DNA of 59,129 nucleotides, taken from positions 1 through 59,129 of the forward strand of contig JAOTZC010000013.1 in assembly GCA_029861535.1 (NCBI GenBank). The letters are read 5' to 3'. Below the pieces are notes generated by a model. It was not told the DNA's origin, made no database searches, and saw nothing but the letters and a program-made list of their open reading frames with translations. This DNA comes from Gammaproteobacteria bacterium. GTDB taxonomy: Bacteria; Pseudomonadota; Gammaproteobacteria; Steroidobacterales; Woeseiaceae. The position numbers and the translations under genes are program-made. This document shows, in pieces, positions 40,431 to 47,990 of the stretch (positions within the stretch are counted from its first letter, which is position 1; every line of letters begins with the position of its first letter).

Positions 40431-41434
40431 AGCACGCCGAAATGACGACGGAGACTCGCCATAGGATCCGCCATGCTCGCGATTTCGGCCGCGTTGCTGT
40501 AATGCTCGGTGGCCAGTCGAGTGAGCGGGACGTGTCGCTGGATACCGGCAGCGCAGTGCTTGATGCCCTAAAGAACGCCGGCGTCGATGCGCACGCTTGG
40601 GACCCGGCGGAACGATCAATGGCGGAATTTGCCGCGGCGGGTTTCCACAGAGTCTGGATCGCGTTACACGGGCCCGGTGGCGAAGACGGCGCATTGCAAG
40701 GAGCACTGCAGTGGCTCGATACGCCGTATACCGGCAGCGGTGTCATGGCGTCCTCGCTCGCCATGGACAAGATTCGCAGCAAGCAGCTGTTTCGTGCTGC
40801 CGGGTTACCGACACCCGATTATCACGTCATCCACAGCCGTTCGGACGCGGCGCTTGCACTCGAACAGCTCGGATTACCACTGATACTGAAGCCTGCGGGG
40901 CAGGGCTCCAGCGTCGGCATGAGCAAAGTGTTTGAGCTGGCAGACCTTGAGAAAGCCTGTGATCTGGCTTTGGGATTTGATGAACCAGCGATCGCTGAGC
41001 AATGCGTTGTCGGCGACGAAATGACCGTCGCTGTATTGCAAGGCGAGGCCTTATCGAGCATACGCATTGAAACGCCCCGCGTTTTTTACGATTACCGCGC
41101 GAAGTACGAATCGGATCGCACCGAATATTACTGCCCGGGCACGTCGTCTGCCGGCGATGAGCAGCACTACAAAGATCTCTCGCTCGCCGCATTCGCGGCG
41201 CTCGGCTGCAGCGGATGGGGACGCGTCGATTTCATGGCAGGCGCCGACGGCGAGCCACAGATTCTCGAGGTCAACACGGTGCCGGGCATGACAAGTCACA
41301 GTTTGGTACCGATCGCGGCGAAACAGGACGGCATGGACTTTGCCGAGCTTTGTTGGCGAATACTGGAGACAAGTTTCGCGAAGGTATCCGATGGCGTCGT
41401 CGCTGACACACGGGAGGTGGCGAATGGCGCGTAA
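40427..41434 (+). CDS. ddl: D-alanine--D-alanine ligase
   Basis: ATP-grasp enzyme that makes D-Ala-D-Ala for MurF. VAVMLGGQSSERDVSLDTG at the N terminus, ATP-grasp lysine region LPLILKPAGQGSSVGMSKV, VVGDEMTVAVL, and metal- and substrate-binding LEVNTVPGMTSHSLVP. It is 335 aa from GTG 40427, which overlaps the murB stop in GTGA; ATG 40442 is an alternative that leaves the domain whole. It corresponds to ddlB by position. Confidence 0.96.
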   Translation: MKHAEMTTETRHRIRHARDFGRVAVMLGGQSSERDVSLDTGSAVLDALKNAGVDAHAWDPAERSMAEFAAAGFHRVWIALHGPGGEDGALQGALQWLDTPYTGSGVMASSLAMDKIRSKQLFRAAGLPTPDYHVIHSRSDAALALEQLGLPLILKPAGQGSSVGMSKVFELADLEKACDLALGFDEPAIAEQCVVGDEMTVAVLQGEALSSIRIETPRVFYDYRAKYESDRTEYYCPGTSSAGDEQHYKDLSLAAFAALGCSGWGRVDFMAGADGEPQILEVNTVPGMTSHSLVPIAAKQDGMDFAELCWRILETSFAKVSDGVVADTREVANGA

Positions 41435-42236
41435 GCAAGCACGCCGGCGCAAGCCAAAACAGGCCCCTAAGTTTGCGATGCCGAAACTGTCAATCAGCCG
41501 TCTTATCACGCCTGTGATTGCCGTGATCATCATTGTGGTGACCTATGACATGAGCACGCGTCTACTAGACAGCGACATCGAGTCGATAGCGGTGAATGGC
41601 CCGTTTCAGCGGGTAACAGCGCTGCAAATCGAAGAGGCTGTCAGCGAAGAACTCGATGCAGGCTTTCTCGGTGCTGATCTTGGCCACATGCAGCAACTGA
41701 TTCAGCAGCTGGCATGGATCGATCAGGCCGCCGTTGCCAGACGTTGGCCGAGCCGCATCGCAATCACGGTTACCGAGCAGGTGCCGGCGGCAACCTGGGG
41801 CGAGGGCGGGCTCCTCAATGTGCGCGGTGAGTTGTTTGTTAGCGATGCGCGACACATTCCCGCGGAGTTGCCGCGATTATCTGGCCCCGAAAATCGCTCG
41901 GCCGATGTTGCGCGTAGCTACTTGAGTGTCCGCGATCGGCTGATTCCAATCGGCCTCGACGTTCGGCGTGTACACCTTGACCCACGCGGCGCCTGGGAGA
42001 TGACGCTGGCCAATGGCGTCGAAGTGCGCCTGGGTCGCCGCGATGTTGGCCAGCGCACAGACCTGTTTATTGCCGTCGTCGCCAACGTAATCACTGGACG
42101 GGCAGAGGACATCGCGTACATCGACATGCGTTACAGCAATGGTTTCACGATTGGTTGGAAAGATGGCGCGAATACGCCGATTACCAATCCAGAAAACGCG
42201 GCACGAGAAATGCTCGCGTTACAAGGTGCTCAGTAA
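41424..42236 (+). CDS. ftsQ: Cell division protein FtsQ
   Basis: Bitopic hub of the divisome that binds FtsB/FtsL. Basic cytoplasmic tail (MARKQARRRKPKQ), one membrane segment (about residues 27-45, ITPVIAVIIIVVTYDM), a POTRA domain (SIAVNGPFQRVTALQIEEAV) and the FtsQ beta domain (DLFIAVVANVI... YIDMRYSNGFTIGW). ATG 41424 has GGAGG seven nt upstream and overlaps ddl by 11 nt. It is 270 aa (276 in E. coli). Confidence 0.95.
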   Translation: MARKQARRRKPKQAPKFAMPKLSISRLITPVIAVIIIVVTYDMSTRLLDSDIESIAVNGPFQRVTALQIEEAVSEELDAGFLGADLGHMQQLIQQLAWIDQAAVARRWPSRIAITVTEQVPAATWGEGGLLNVRGELFVSDARHIPAELPRLSGPENRSADVARSYLSVRDRLIPIGLDVRRVHLDPRGAWEMTLANGVEVRLGRRDVGQRTDLFIAVVANVITGRAEDIAYIDMRYSNGFTIGWKDGANTPITNPENAAREMLALQGAQ

Positions 42237-42238
42237 GA

Positions 42239-43477
42239 ATGTCAAAACGCGGTGACAAAAACCTAATCGTCGGTCTCGATATTGGCACGTCGAAAGTCGT
42301 CGCGATCGTTGGCGAGCTCAATGATGAGGGCGACATCGAAGTCGTGGGTATCGGCTCACATCCGTCGCGTGGGCTCAAGAAAGGCGTTGTCGTCAATATT
42401 GAGTCAACCGTACATTCGATTCAGCGCGCGATCGAGGAGGCCGAGTTGATGGCCGGGTGCGATATTCACTCGGTGTATACGGGCATCGCCGGCAGTCATG
42501 TGCGCAGTCTGAACTCGCACGGCATCGTCGGTATTCGCGATTCTGAAGTCAGTGCTGGCGATGTCGATCGGGTAATCGATGCTGCGCGTGCCGTCGCAAT
42601 TCCGGCCGATCAGAAAATTTTGCACATTCTTCCACAGGAATTCCTTATTGATGGTCAGGAAGGCATACGAGAACCGGTCGGTATGTCCGGCGTTCGCCTC
42701 GAAGCCAAGGTGCACATGGTAACCGGCGCCGAAAGCGCCGCACAAAATATTGTCAAGTGTGTGCAACGGTGTGGACTCGAAGTGGACGACATCGTTCTCG
42801 AGCAACTTGCGTCGAGCTATTCAGTACTAACTGAAGACGAAAAAGAGCTCGGCTCGTGCATCGTTGACGTTGGCGGTGGCACTACTGACATTGCCGTCTT
42901 TTTAGGCGGCGCCATACAGCACACTGCAGTGATTCCGATCGCCGGCGACCAGGTGACAAACGACATTGCTGTCTCGATGCGTACACCGACGCAATACGCC
43001 GAGGAAATCAAGATCAAGTACGCCTGTGCGCTATCGCAACTTGCAAATCCGGACGAAACGATCGAGGTACCCAGCGTTGGCGAACGACCACCTCGGCGTC
43101 TCGCACGACAGACGCTGGCGGAAATCGTCGAGCCACGTTACGAGGAATTATTCGGCCTGGTTCGTGACGAGCTACGACGATCTGGATTCGAGGAATTGAT
43201 TGCGGCTGGCACCGTCATTACCGGCGGCAGCGCCAAGATGGAAGGTGCTGTGGAACTCGCCGAAGAGGTGTTTCACATGCCGGTTCGGCTCGGTTCGCCG
43301 CAATACGTCGAAGGTCTGATGGACGTCGTACGCAATCCAATTCATGCGACCGGCGTGGGCCTGCTTTTGTACGGCTACGAAAACCTGTCGCGTCGCGGTG
43401 GGCGCAGCACGCCGGTCAGCAACAATTTAAGTGATGTCTGGGACCGTATGAAAAGTTGGTTTCAGAGGCAGATATGA
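42239..43477 (+). CDS. ftsA: Cell division protein FtsA
   Basis: Actin-fold ATPase that tethers FtsZ to the membrane and signals to FtsQ, FtsN and FtsW. N-terminal NLIVGLDIGTSKVVAIVGE (phosphate 1), the 1C domain after about residue 84, phosphate 2 IVDVGGGTTDIAVF and TVITGGSAKMEGAVEL. The last 13 residues, DVWDRMKSWFQRQI, form the amphipathic membrane-binding helix. ATG 42239 gives 412 aa, 2 nt after ftsQ; an extension inside ftsQ is rejected. Confidence 0.97.
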   Translation: MSKRGDKNLIVGLDIGTSKVVAIVGELNDEGDIEVVGIGSHPSRGLKKGVVVNIESTVHSIQRAIEEAELMAGCDIHSVYTGIAGSHVRSLNSHGIVGIRDSEVSAGDVDRVIDAARAVAIPADQKILHILPQEFLIDGQEGIREPVGMSGVRLEAKVHMVTGAESAAQNIVKCVQRCGLEVDDIVLEQLASSYSVLTEDEKELGSCIVDVGGGTTDIAVFLGGAIQHTAVIPIAGDQVTNDIAVSMRTPTQYAEEIKIKYACALSQLANPDETIEVPSVGERPPRRLARQTLAEIVEPRYEELFGLVRDELRRSGFEELIAAGTVITGGSAKMEGAVELAEEVFHMPVRLGSPQYVEGLMDVVRNPIHATGVGLLLYGYENLSRRGGRSTPVSNNLSDVWDRMKSWFQRQI

Positions 43478-43505
43478 AAACGCAGATTGAAACGAGTTTT
43501 AGGAG

Positions 43506-43578
43506 CCTGGTTTCGACCGGGGGTTGAACGGGGATTTAGTGAGTGCCCCACAAGGAAACAACTGAATTTGAAATTCAG
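43506..43578 (+). other. Structured leader between ftsA and ftsZ
   Basis: Two hairpins precede ftsZ. CCTGGT/ACCGGG (43506-43511, 43516-43521) closes a TTCG tetraloop. CTGAATT/AATTCAG (43562-43568, 43572-43578) ends 4 nt before the ftsZ Shine-Dalgarno sequence GGAGG (43583-43587). The 118-nt gap is the longest in the mra-fts run. A role in ftsZ translation or mRNA processing is inference. Confidence 0.45.
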
Positions 43579-43595
43579 AAGCGGAGGAATAGGAC

Positions 43596-44738
43596 ATGTT
43601 TGAATTAATGGATGCGCACAGTCAGACCGCGATCATCAAGGTGATCGGCGTTGGTGGTGGCGGCGGTAACGCTGTGTCCCACATGGTCAACACCGGAATC
43701 GAGGGCGTTGATTTTATCTGCGCGAATACCGACGCACAGGCCCTGAAGGGCTCGCACGTGCGAACGTCGTTGCAGATAGGCTGCAATATTACGAAAGGCC
43801 TGGGTGCGGGCGCGAATCCCGACATTGGTCGCCAGGCAGCGATGGAAGATCGTGACCGTATCAATGAAGTCATCGAAGGCGCCGACATGTTGTTCATTAC
43901 GGCAGGAATGGGCGGTGGTACAGGAACAGGCGCTGGGCCGATCGTCGCTCAAGTTGCGAAAGAGCTTGGCATCCTGACCGTTGCGGTCGTGACCAAGCCG
44001 TTCTCGATGGAAGGCACAAAGCGAATGGCAATCGCGGAGCACGGCATTGGCGAACTCGGAAAGTTCGTCGACTCACTGATCACAATTCCGAATGAAAAGT
44101 TGCTAACGGTACTCGGCGGTGAGACGACTCTGCTCGACGCTTTCAAGTCGGCGAACCAGGTTCTGCAAGGCGCAGTGCAGGGCATCGCGGAACTGATTAC
44201 GCGACCCGGTTTGATCAACGTCGACTTCGCTGACGTTCGTACGGTGATGGCTGAAATGGGCATGGCGATGATGGGTTCTGGTTCGTCGTCCGGTGAAGAC
44301 CGTGCACGGGAGGCCGCAGAGGCTGCCGTGTCCAGTCCGTTGCTCGAAGACATCAACCTGGCCGGCGCGAACGGCATCCTCGTCAACGTGACGGCTGGTA
44401 TGGATCTGTCAATCGGCGAGTTCCAGGAAGTCGGCAATACGGTAAAGGAGTTCGCGTCGGAAGATGCGACCGTCGTCGTTGGCACAGTTATCGATCCGGA
44501 TATGACCGATCGCATTCGCGTAACGGTTGTTGCAACGGGTCTAGGCCAGCATGCGGCCAACGCCGATGCGCCGATGCGTATCGTGCGGCGGCCGGCAGCA
44601 CAGGCCGAACCGAACTACCATGGGCTCGACAAACCAACTGTGCAGCGCAAGCGAGCCGTGGGTGATGGCCTCGATGGGGCTGGATTGCAGGAAGAGTTAC
44701 TCGATATCCCCGCATTTCTGCGACGTCAGGCCGACTGA
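43596..44738 (+). CDS. ftsZ: Cell division protein FtsZ
   Basis: Tubulin-like GTPase forming the Z-ring. Nucleotide-binding IKVIGVGGGGGNAVSHMV at residues 14-31, tubulin signature GGGTGTGAGP near residue 107, T7-loop GLINVDFADVRTVM near 206-219. A linker of about 50 residues leads to the conserved C-terminal peptide LDIPAFLRRQAD, which binds FtsA, ZipA and ZapD. It is 380 aa. GGAGG lies 8 nt before ATG. It follows the structured 118-nt leader rather than an overlap. Confidence 0.98.
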   Translation: MFELMDAHSQTAIIKVIGVGGGGGNAVSHMVNTGIEGVDFICANTDAQALKGSHVRTSLQIGCNITKGLGAGANPDIGRQAAMEDRDRINEVIEGADMLFITAGMGGGTGTGAGPIVAQVAKELGILTVAVVTKPFSMEGTKRMAIAEHGIGELGKFVDSLITIPNEKLLTVLGGETTLLDAFKSANQVLQGAVQGIAELITRPGLINVDFADVRTVMAEMGMAMMGSGSSSGEDRAREAAEAAVSSPLLEDINLAGANGILVNVTAGMDLSIGEFQEVGNTVKEFASEDATVVVGTVIDPDMTDRIRVTVVATGLGQHAANADAPMRIVRRPAAQAEPNYHGLDKPTVQRKRAVGDGLDGAGLQEELLDIPAFLRRQAD

Positions 44739-44799
44739 CCGCAGGACAAGGGGACGCCTGAGACGTCACTCACTCGTTTCAGGCTTAATGCCTCCGCTT

Positions 44800-44824
44800 G
44801 CCGGCCCGGGATTCCCGGGCCGGC
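44800..44824 (+). terminator. GC-rich hairpin after ftsZ, possible terminator
   Basis: A perfect 11-bp stem, GCCGGCCCGGG with its complement around ATT, 61 nt after the ftsZ stop. The following sequence (CGAGTTTCTT) is only weakly U-rich, so termination may be partial. The rest of the 288-nt ftsZ-lpxC gap holds the lpxC promoter candidate. Confidence 0.45.
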
Positions 44825-44894
44825 CGAGTTTCTTCCCACGCTTGATGGCTGCTCGCCGGCGACGTGACGGACAGTCTCTAACACTCTGAAAACC

Positions 44895-44922
44895 TTGAAG
44901 AGTTTTAGCAACGTGTGATAGT
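44895..44922 (+). promoter_or_regulatory. Candidate promoter for lpxC
   Basis: TTGAAG (44895-44900) and GATAGT (44917-44922), spaced 16 nt, with TG upstream of the -10. Four of six bases match in each box. It would give a leader of about 100 nt. Confidence 0.35.
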
Positions 44923-45026
44923 CTTGCGCCCGGTTTTGGGTGACATCCACCGGTCATATTGGGCCGTTCACGTAGCAGTCATACAACGCTGCCTACGATT
45001 CATACCTATTTCACTGACTTTTTGCT

Positions 45027-45941
45027 GTGGCGATATTGCGACAACGGACATTGAAAACAGCGATTCGTGCGACTGGCGTCGGTCTCCATTCGGGCGATAA
45101 GGTCTACATGACGCTGCGACCGGCTGCGGAAAACGCCGGAATCACGTTTCGTCGCGTAGATCTCGACTCACCGGTGGACATTCCCGCCGATCCACGGCTG
45201 GTCGGCGAAACAATGCTTGGTACAACATTGGTCAAGGACGGCGTCAAAGTTGCAACCGTTGAGCATTTGATGTCGGCACTCGCGGGCCTCGGTATCGACA
45301 ATATCAATATCGACCTCTCCGCACCGGAGGTTCCAATCATGGATGGCAGCGCGGGACCGTTTGTGTTCTTGCTGCAATCTGCCGGCATCGAGGAACAGAA
45401 CGCGCCGAAGAAATTTATTCGCATCAAAAAGACCTTGCGGGTCGAAGATGGCGATAAGTGGGCTGAGTTACGGCCTTTCAATGGCTTCAAAGTGGATTTC
45501 GAGGTGTACTTCAATCACCCGGTGTTCAATAAATTGAGTCAGCGGGCAACAATCGATTTTTCGTCAACTTCGTTTTTGAAGGAAGTCAGTCGTGCCCGTA
45601 CGTTTTGTTTCTTGCGTGACGTCGAGGCATTACGGGAACGCAATCTGACGCTCGGCGGTAGTATGGATAATGCGATCGTTCTGGACGACTATCGCATTCT
45701 CAATGAGGACGGACTACGTTACTCGAACGAATTCGTCATTCACAAAATCCTCGACGCCATCGGTGACGCTTATCTGCTCGGCCATACGCTGCTCGGTGAA
45801 TTCCGTGCCTACAAATCGGGGCACGAATTAAACAACAAGCTGCTGTGTGGACTACTCGAAAATAAAGCAGCATGGGAGGAGGTGACCTTCGAGGATTCGC
45901 GCAAGTCACCAATCTCTTACGCCACTCCGGCTTACGCCTGA
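45027..45941 (+). CDS. lpxC: UDP-3-O-acyl-N-acetylglucosamine deacetylase LpxC
   Basis: Zinc enzyme for the first committed step of lipid A synthesis. [18 protein letters not shown] at the start; zinc ligands in TVEHLMSAL (His) and [12 protein letters not shown] (His and Asp); [12 protein letters not shown] and [13 protein letters not shown] [12 protein letters not shown] in the active-site region. It is 304 aa. The start is GTG 45027 with no clear Shine-Dalgarno (TTTTTGCT precedes it), so translation may be weak or regulated. The C-terminal tail ends in small nonpolar residues (ATPAYA). Convergent with dciA. Confidence 0.96.
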   Translation: MAILRQRTLKTAIRATGVGLHSGDKVYMTLRPAAENAGITFRRVDLDSPVDIPADPRLVGETMLGTTLVKDGVKVATVEHLMSALAGLGIDNINIDLSAPEVPIMDGSAGPFVFLLQSAGIEEQNAPKKFIRIKKTLRVEDGDKWAELRPFNGFKVDFEVYFNHPVFNKLSQRATIDFSSTSFLKEVSRARTFCFLRDVEALRERNLTLGGSMDNAIVLDDYRILNEDGLRYSNEFVIHKILDAIGDAYLLGHTLLGEFRAYKSGHELNNKLLCGLLENKAAWEEVTFEDSRKSPISYATPAYA

Positions 45942-45989
45942 CCTGTAGATGCGGTCACCAGGCCGTGCTTCCAAATGAAAATTCAATCG

Positions 45990-46068
45990 GCTGCGAGTGG
46001 CAGGCTCCTCATCGTCATGGCTCGCTCTGCTGCGCTTTACTTCCGATGAAGAACCTGCCACTCGCAGC
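45990..46068 (-). repeat. Core-conserved hairpin repeat, copy C
   Basis: Arms 45990-46014 and 46044-46068 pair over 25 nt with two wobble positions. The 29-nt core (46015-46043) is on the minus strand and differs from copy E at two adjacent positions. It lies 48 nt after lpxC. Confidence 0.85.
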
Positions 46069-46086
46069 TGTACGTTCGTACTATCG

Positions 46087-46160
46087 GCGACGTTAGATTC
46101 TAGAGAAAACAGGCCACAGCTCGGACTTTCGTTTTCCTGTCTCGACTCTAGGAATGTCGC
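46087..46160 (+). repeat. Imperfect palindrome between repeat copies C and D
   Basis: GCGACGTT, CTAGAG and ACAGG (46087-46113) are mirrored by CCTGT, CTCTAG and AATGTCGC (46136-46160), with small internal loops and a 22-nt apical loop. The core of the five-copy family is absent. Together with copies C and D it fills most of the 340-nt convergent gap. Confidence 0.4.
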
Positions 46161-46247
46161 GGCAATCGCCATTGCGAGGTTTCTCGACCGAAGTAAAGCG
46201 CAGCGTAGCGAGCCATGAGGGAGAGATGCCTCGCAATGGCGATTGCC
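46161..46247 (+). repeat. Core-conserved hairpin repeat, copy D
   Basis: Arms 46161-46180 and 46228-46247 pair over 20 bp with one wobble; the core (46190-46218) is identical to that of copy E. It ends 34 nt before the dciA stop. Confidence 0.85.
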
Positions 46248-46281
46248 TTCGTCTCAACCCAGTGTCGACTTCGACCCGATC

Positions 46282-46680
46282 TTAGGCCTGAGTATCGTGA
46301 GATACGCGTACCGAGCAGTGGGTGACTTGTTGATCTGTCTGGTTGGCAGCGGCGATCAGCTTTTCGGTCTCAAATCGGAGGCGCGAGGCCCAGGCCGGCG
46401 AGGCTGCGATGACCACGAGCTCGCCGTCATCTCGGATATTTGCGGCGACGAGGCTGCCGGCGAAATCGTCGGGCAGCGCCGCGGCAAGCGACTCCGTCAG
46501 CGCGCCCATGGCTTGGGCGCGCTCGACCATATTCGCTAACTCCCCGTTTCCACTGGGATTTAACAGATTCTTGAGCTTGTCGGATGGCATCTGAAGTGTG
46601 ACGTAGTTGGCGATTTTGCGGCAATCTGGGTGATGGCGTTCACCCTTCGAACTGATTGATCTTGTAATGAATTCCGACAT
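46282..46680 (-). CDS. dciA: DUF721 protein, probable helicase operator DciA
   Basis: Short DUF721 protein (132 aa). In bacteria lacking DnaC, DciA loads the replicative helicase DnaB; the Pseudomonas gene lies between lpxC and secA as here, which is the main support. The conserved part covers residues 30-115 (LNPSGNGELANMVERAQAM, then LVAANIRDDGELVVIAASPAWASRLRFE, the typical KH-like core). No membrane segment. Divergent from the M23 peptidase gene; its first codons overlap the predicted promoter of that gene. Confidence 0.82.
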   Translation of the reverse strand: MSEFITRSISSKGERHHPDCRKIANYVTLQMPSDKLKNLLNPSGNGELANMVERAQAMGALTESLAAALPDDFAGSLVAANIRDDGELVVIAASPAWASRLRFETEKLIAAANQTDQQVTHCSVRVSHDTQA

Positions 46681-46690
46681 TATGCATAGT
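46662..46690 (+). promoter_or_regulatory. Candidate promoter of the riboswitch-M23 peptidase transcript
   Basis: TTGTAA (46662-46667) and CATAGT (46685-46690) with a 17-nt spacer, four of six matches each. Transcription would start at about 46697, exactly at the 5' edge of the riboswitch aptamer. Confidence 0.5.
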
Positions 46691-46696
46691 TTCTAA

Positions 46697-46792
46697 CTCG
46701 ACAAAGGCATACCCGCTGAAAGGCGGGGACGCAAAACCACCGGTCTAAGGGATCTGATCCTACGACAGCGGGGCTACCGAAACGATGAATTA
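46697..46792 (+). promoter_or_regulatory. Cyclic-di-GMP-I (GEMM-I) riboswitch
   Basis: The aptamer landmarks are in order: CGACAAAGGCATACC, P2 stem CCGCT-GAAA-GGCGG with its GAAA tetraloop, the invariant GGGGACGCAAAACCACCGG with CTAAGGG, the second stem, and ACAGCGGGGCTACCGA at the end. These match GEMM-I closely (GGGACGCAAAGCC-CCGGCCUAA and GCGGGGUUACCGA). It lies 84 nt upstream of the M23 peptidase ATG on the same strand. The downstream GCGGGT (46795-46800) can pair with ACCCGC (46711-46716) of P2 and may form the alternative fold. Confidence 0.93.
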
Positions 46793-46876
46793 TTGCGGGT
46801 CAACAACCACAAACGTAAAAGCGACTCGCAGCGCTAATAATAGCGATTTGAGCGAAACGCATCCGAGGCGTACTCG

Positions 46877-47809
46877 ATGAATGTTGTGATTTTCGGCAAG
46901 GGGCCGCGTAAGCCTCGGCAATTTGATCTGTCTGGCCCAACAGCCGGGCTGGTCGCCTTTGCCATTGTCGGCATTCTTGGTGCGATGAGCTTTACTAGCG
47001 GCTACTGGTATTCCTCCACAACCGGTTCTGGCGTGAGCCAGAAACAAATGGTGGTTCTTGGCGATGAGCTTCGAGTGCAGCAGGAAAATATCGCGTCGAT
47101 TCGTCAGGATAACGAAGACACGTTGGACGCACTTGCGATTCGCATCGCGCAAATGAATGCACGTGTTATTCGACTCGACGCGCTCGGTCGTCGCCTTACC
47201 GATATGGCCGAACTCGACGACGGCGAGTTCGATTTTGATTCAGCACCTGCTCTGGGTGGACCGGAAGAGCCGGTCGCCAGTGGCTCAAACCTTGCAATTC
47301 CTGACGTCGTGCAGGCCATGGCATCGTTGGATAGCCAGCTCAATAATCGTGAAGCTCAACTCTGGGTTCTCGAAGGCGTATTGATGAACGAGAGCCTGCA
47401 GGAACGCGTTTATCCTCAGGGTCGGCCAGTTACCTCGGGTTGGATTTCATCGTATTTCGGCAAACGGACCGATCCGTTTACCGGCAAGCCGGCCAATCAT
47501 ACCGGTGTCGACTTTGCCGGCAAGAGTGGCCAAGAGATAGCTGCCGTCGCCGACGGTGTCGTGACGTGGTCCGGGGACCGATACGGCTATGGCGTCATGA
47601 TCGAGATTAATCACGGCAATGGCTATGCAACCCGCTACGCCCACAATGCAGAAAACCTCGTCAACGTCGGTGACGAGGTCAGAAAGGGCCAGTCGGTTGC
47701 CCTGATGGGTGACACCGGCCGCGCAACCGGCCCAAATCTGCACTTTGAGGTCCTCAAAAACGGCCATAGAGTGAACCCGGTCAATTTCATTCGCGACCGC
47801 GGCAAGTAA
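46877..47809 (+). CDS. M23 (LytM-like) peptidoglycan peptidase, riboswitch-controlled
   Basis: Inner-membrane-anchored protein, 310 aa, with periplasmic C-terminal LytM domain. One membrane segment (about residues 24-45), a coiled-coil-like region (about 55-115), and the M23 domain from about 190: zinc motif HTGVDFAG, then RYAHNAENL. The last motif is GPNLHFEV: the first His of the usual HxH, a catalytic residue, is Asn, while the zinc-binding His remains. The position between dciA and secA is the same as in Pseudomonas. GAGG lies 8 nt before the ATG. The c-di-GMP riboswitch upstream indicates control by that second messenger. It could be a weak endopeptidase or an amidase activator like NlpD and EnvC. 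Confidence 0.9.
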   Translation: MNVVIFGKGPRKPRQFDLSGPTAGLVAFAIVGILGAMSFTSGYWYSSTTGSGVSQKQMVVLGDELRVQQENIASIRQDNEDTLDALAIRIAQMNARVIRLDALGRRLTDMAELDDGEFDFDSAPALGGPEEPVASGSNLAIPDVVQAMASLDSQLNNREAQLWVLEGVLMNESLQERVYPQGRPVTSGWISSYFGKRTDPFTGKPANHTGVDFAGKSGQEIAAVADGVVTWSGDRYGYGVMIEINHGNGYATRYAHNAENLVNVGDEVRKGQSVALMGDTGRATGPNLHFEVLKNGHRVNPVNFIRDRGK

Positions 47810-47990
47810 GCCGAACCCAGCATCCACCCCCGACTCCGACTTGTGAATGGCGGATTTGCCCACAAATGCGAGTAATGAGCGAAATTACGCCGAGTTTTGA
47901 TTCTAAAACCGGCGCCAAGACCCTAAAATAACGCGCTTTGTTTTGCTGGCGCTTATGGCGCGGGCAAGCACTCGTATTCAGGAGTCCCTA

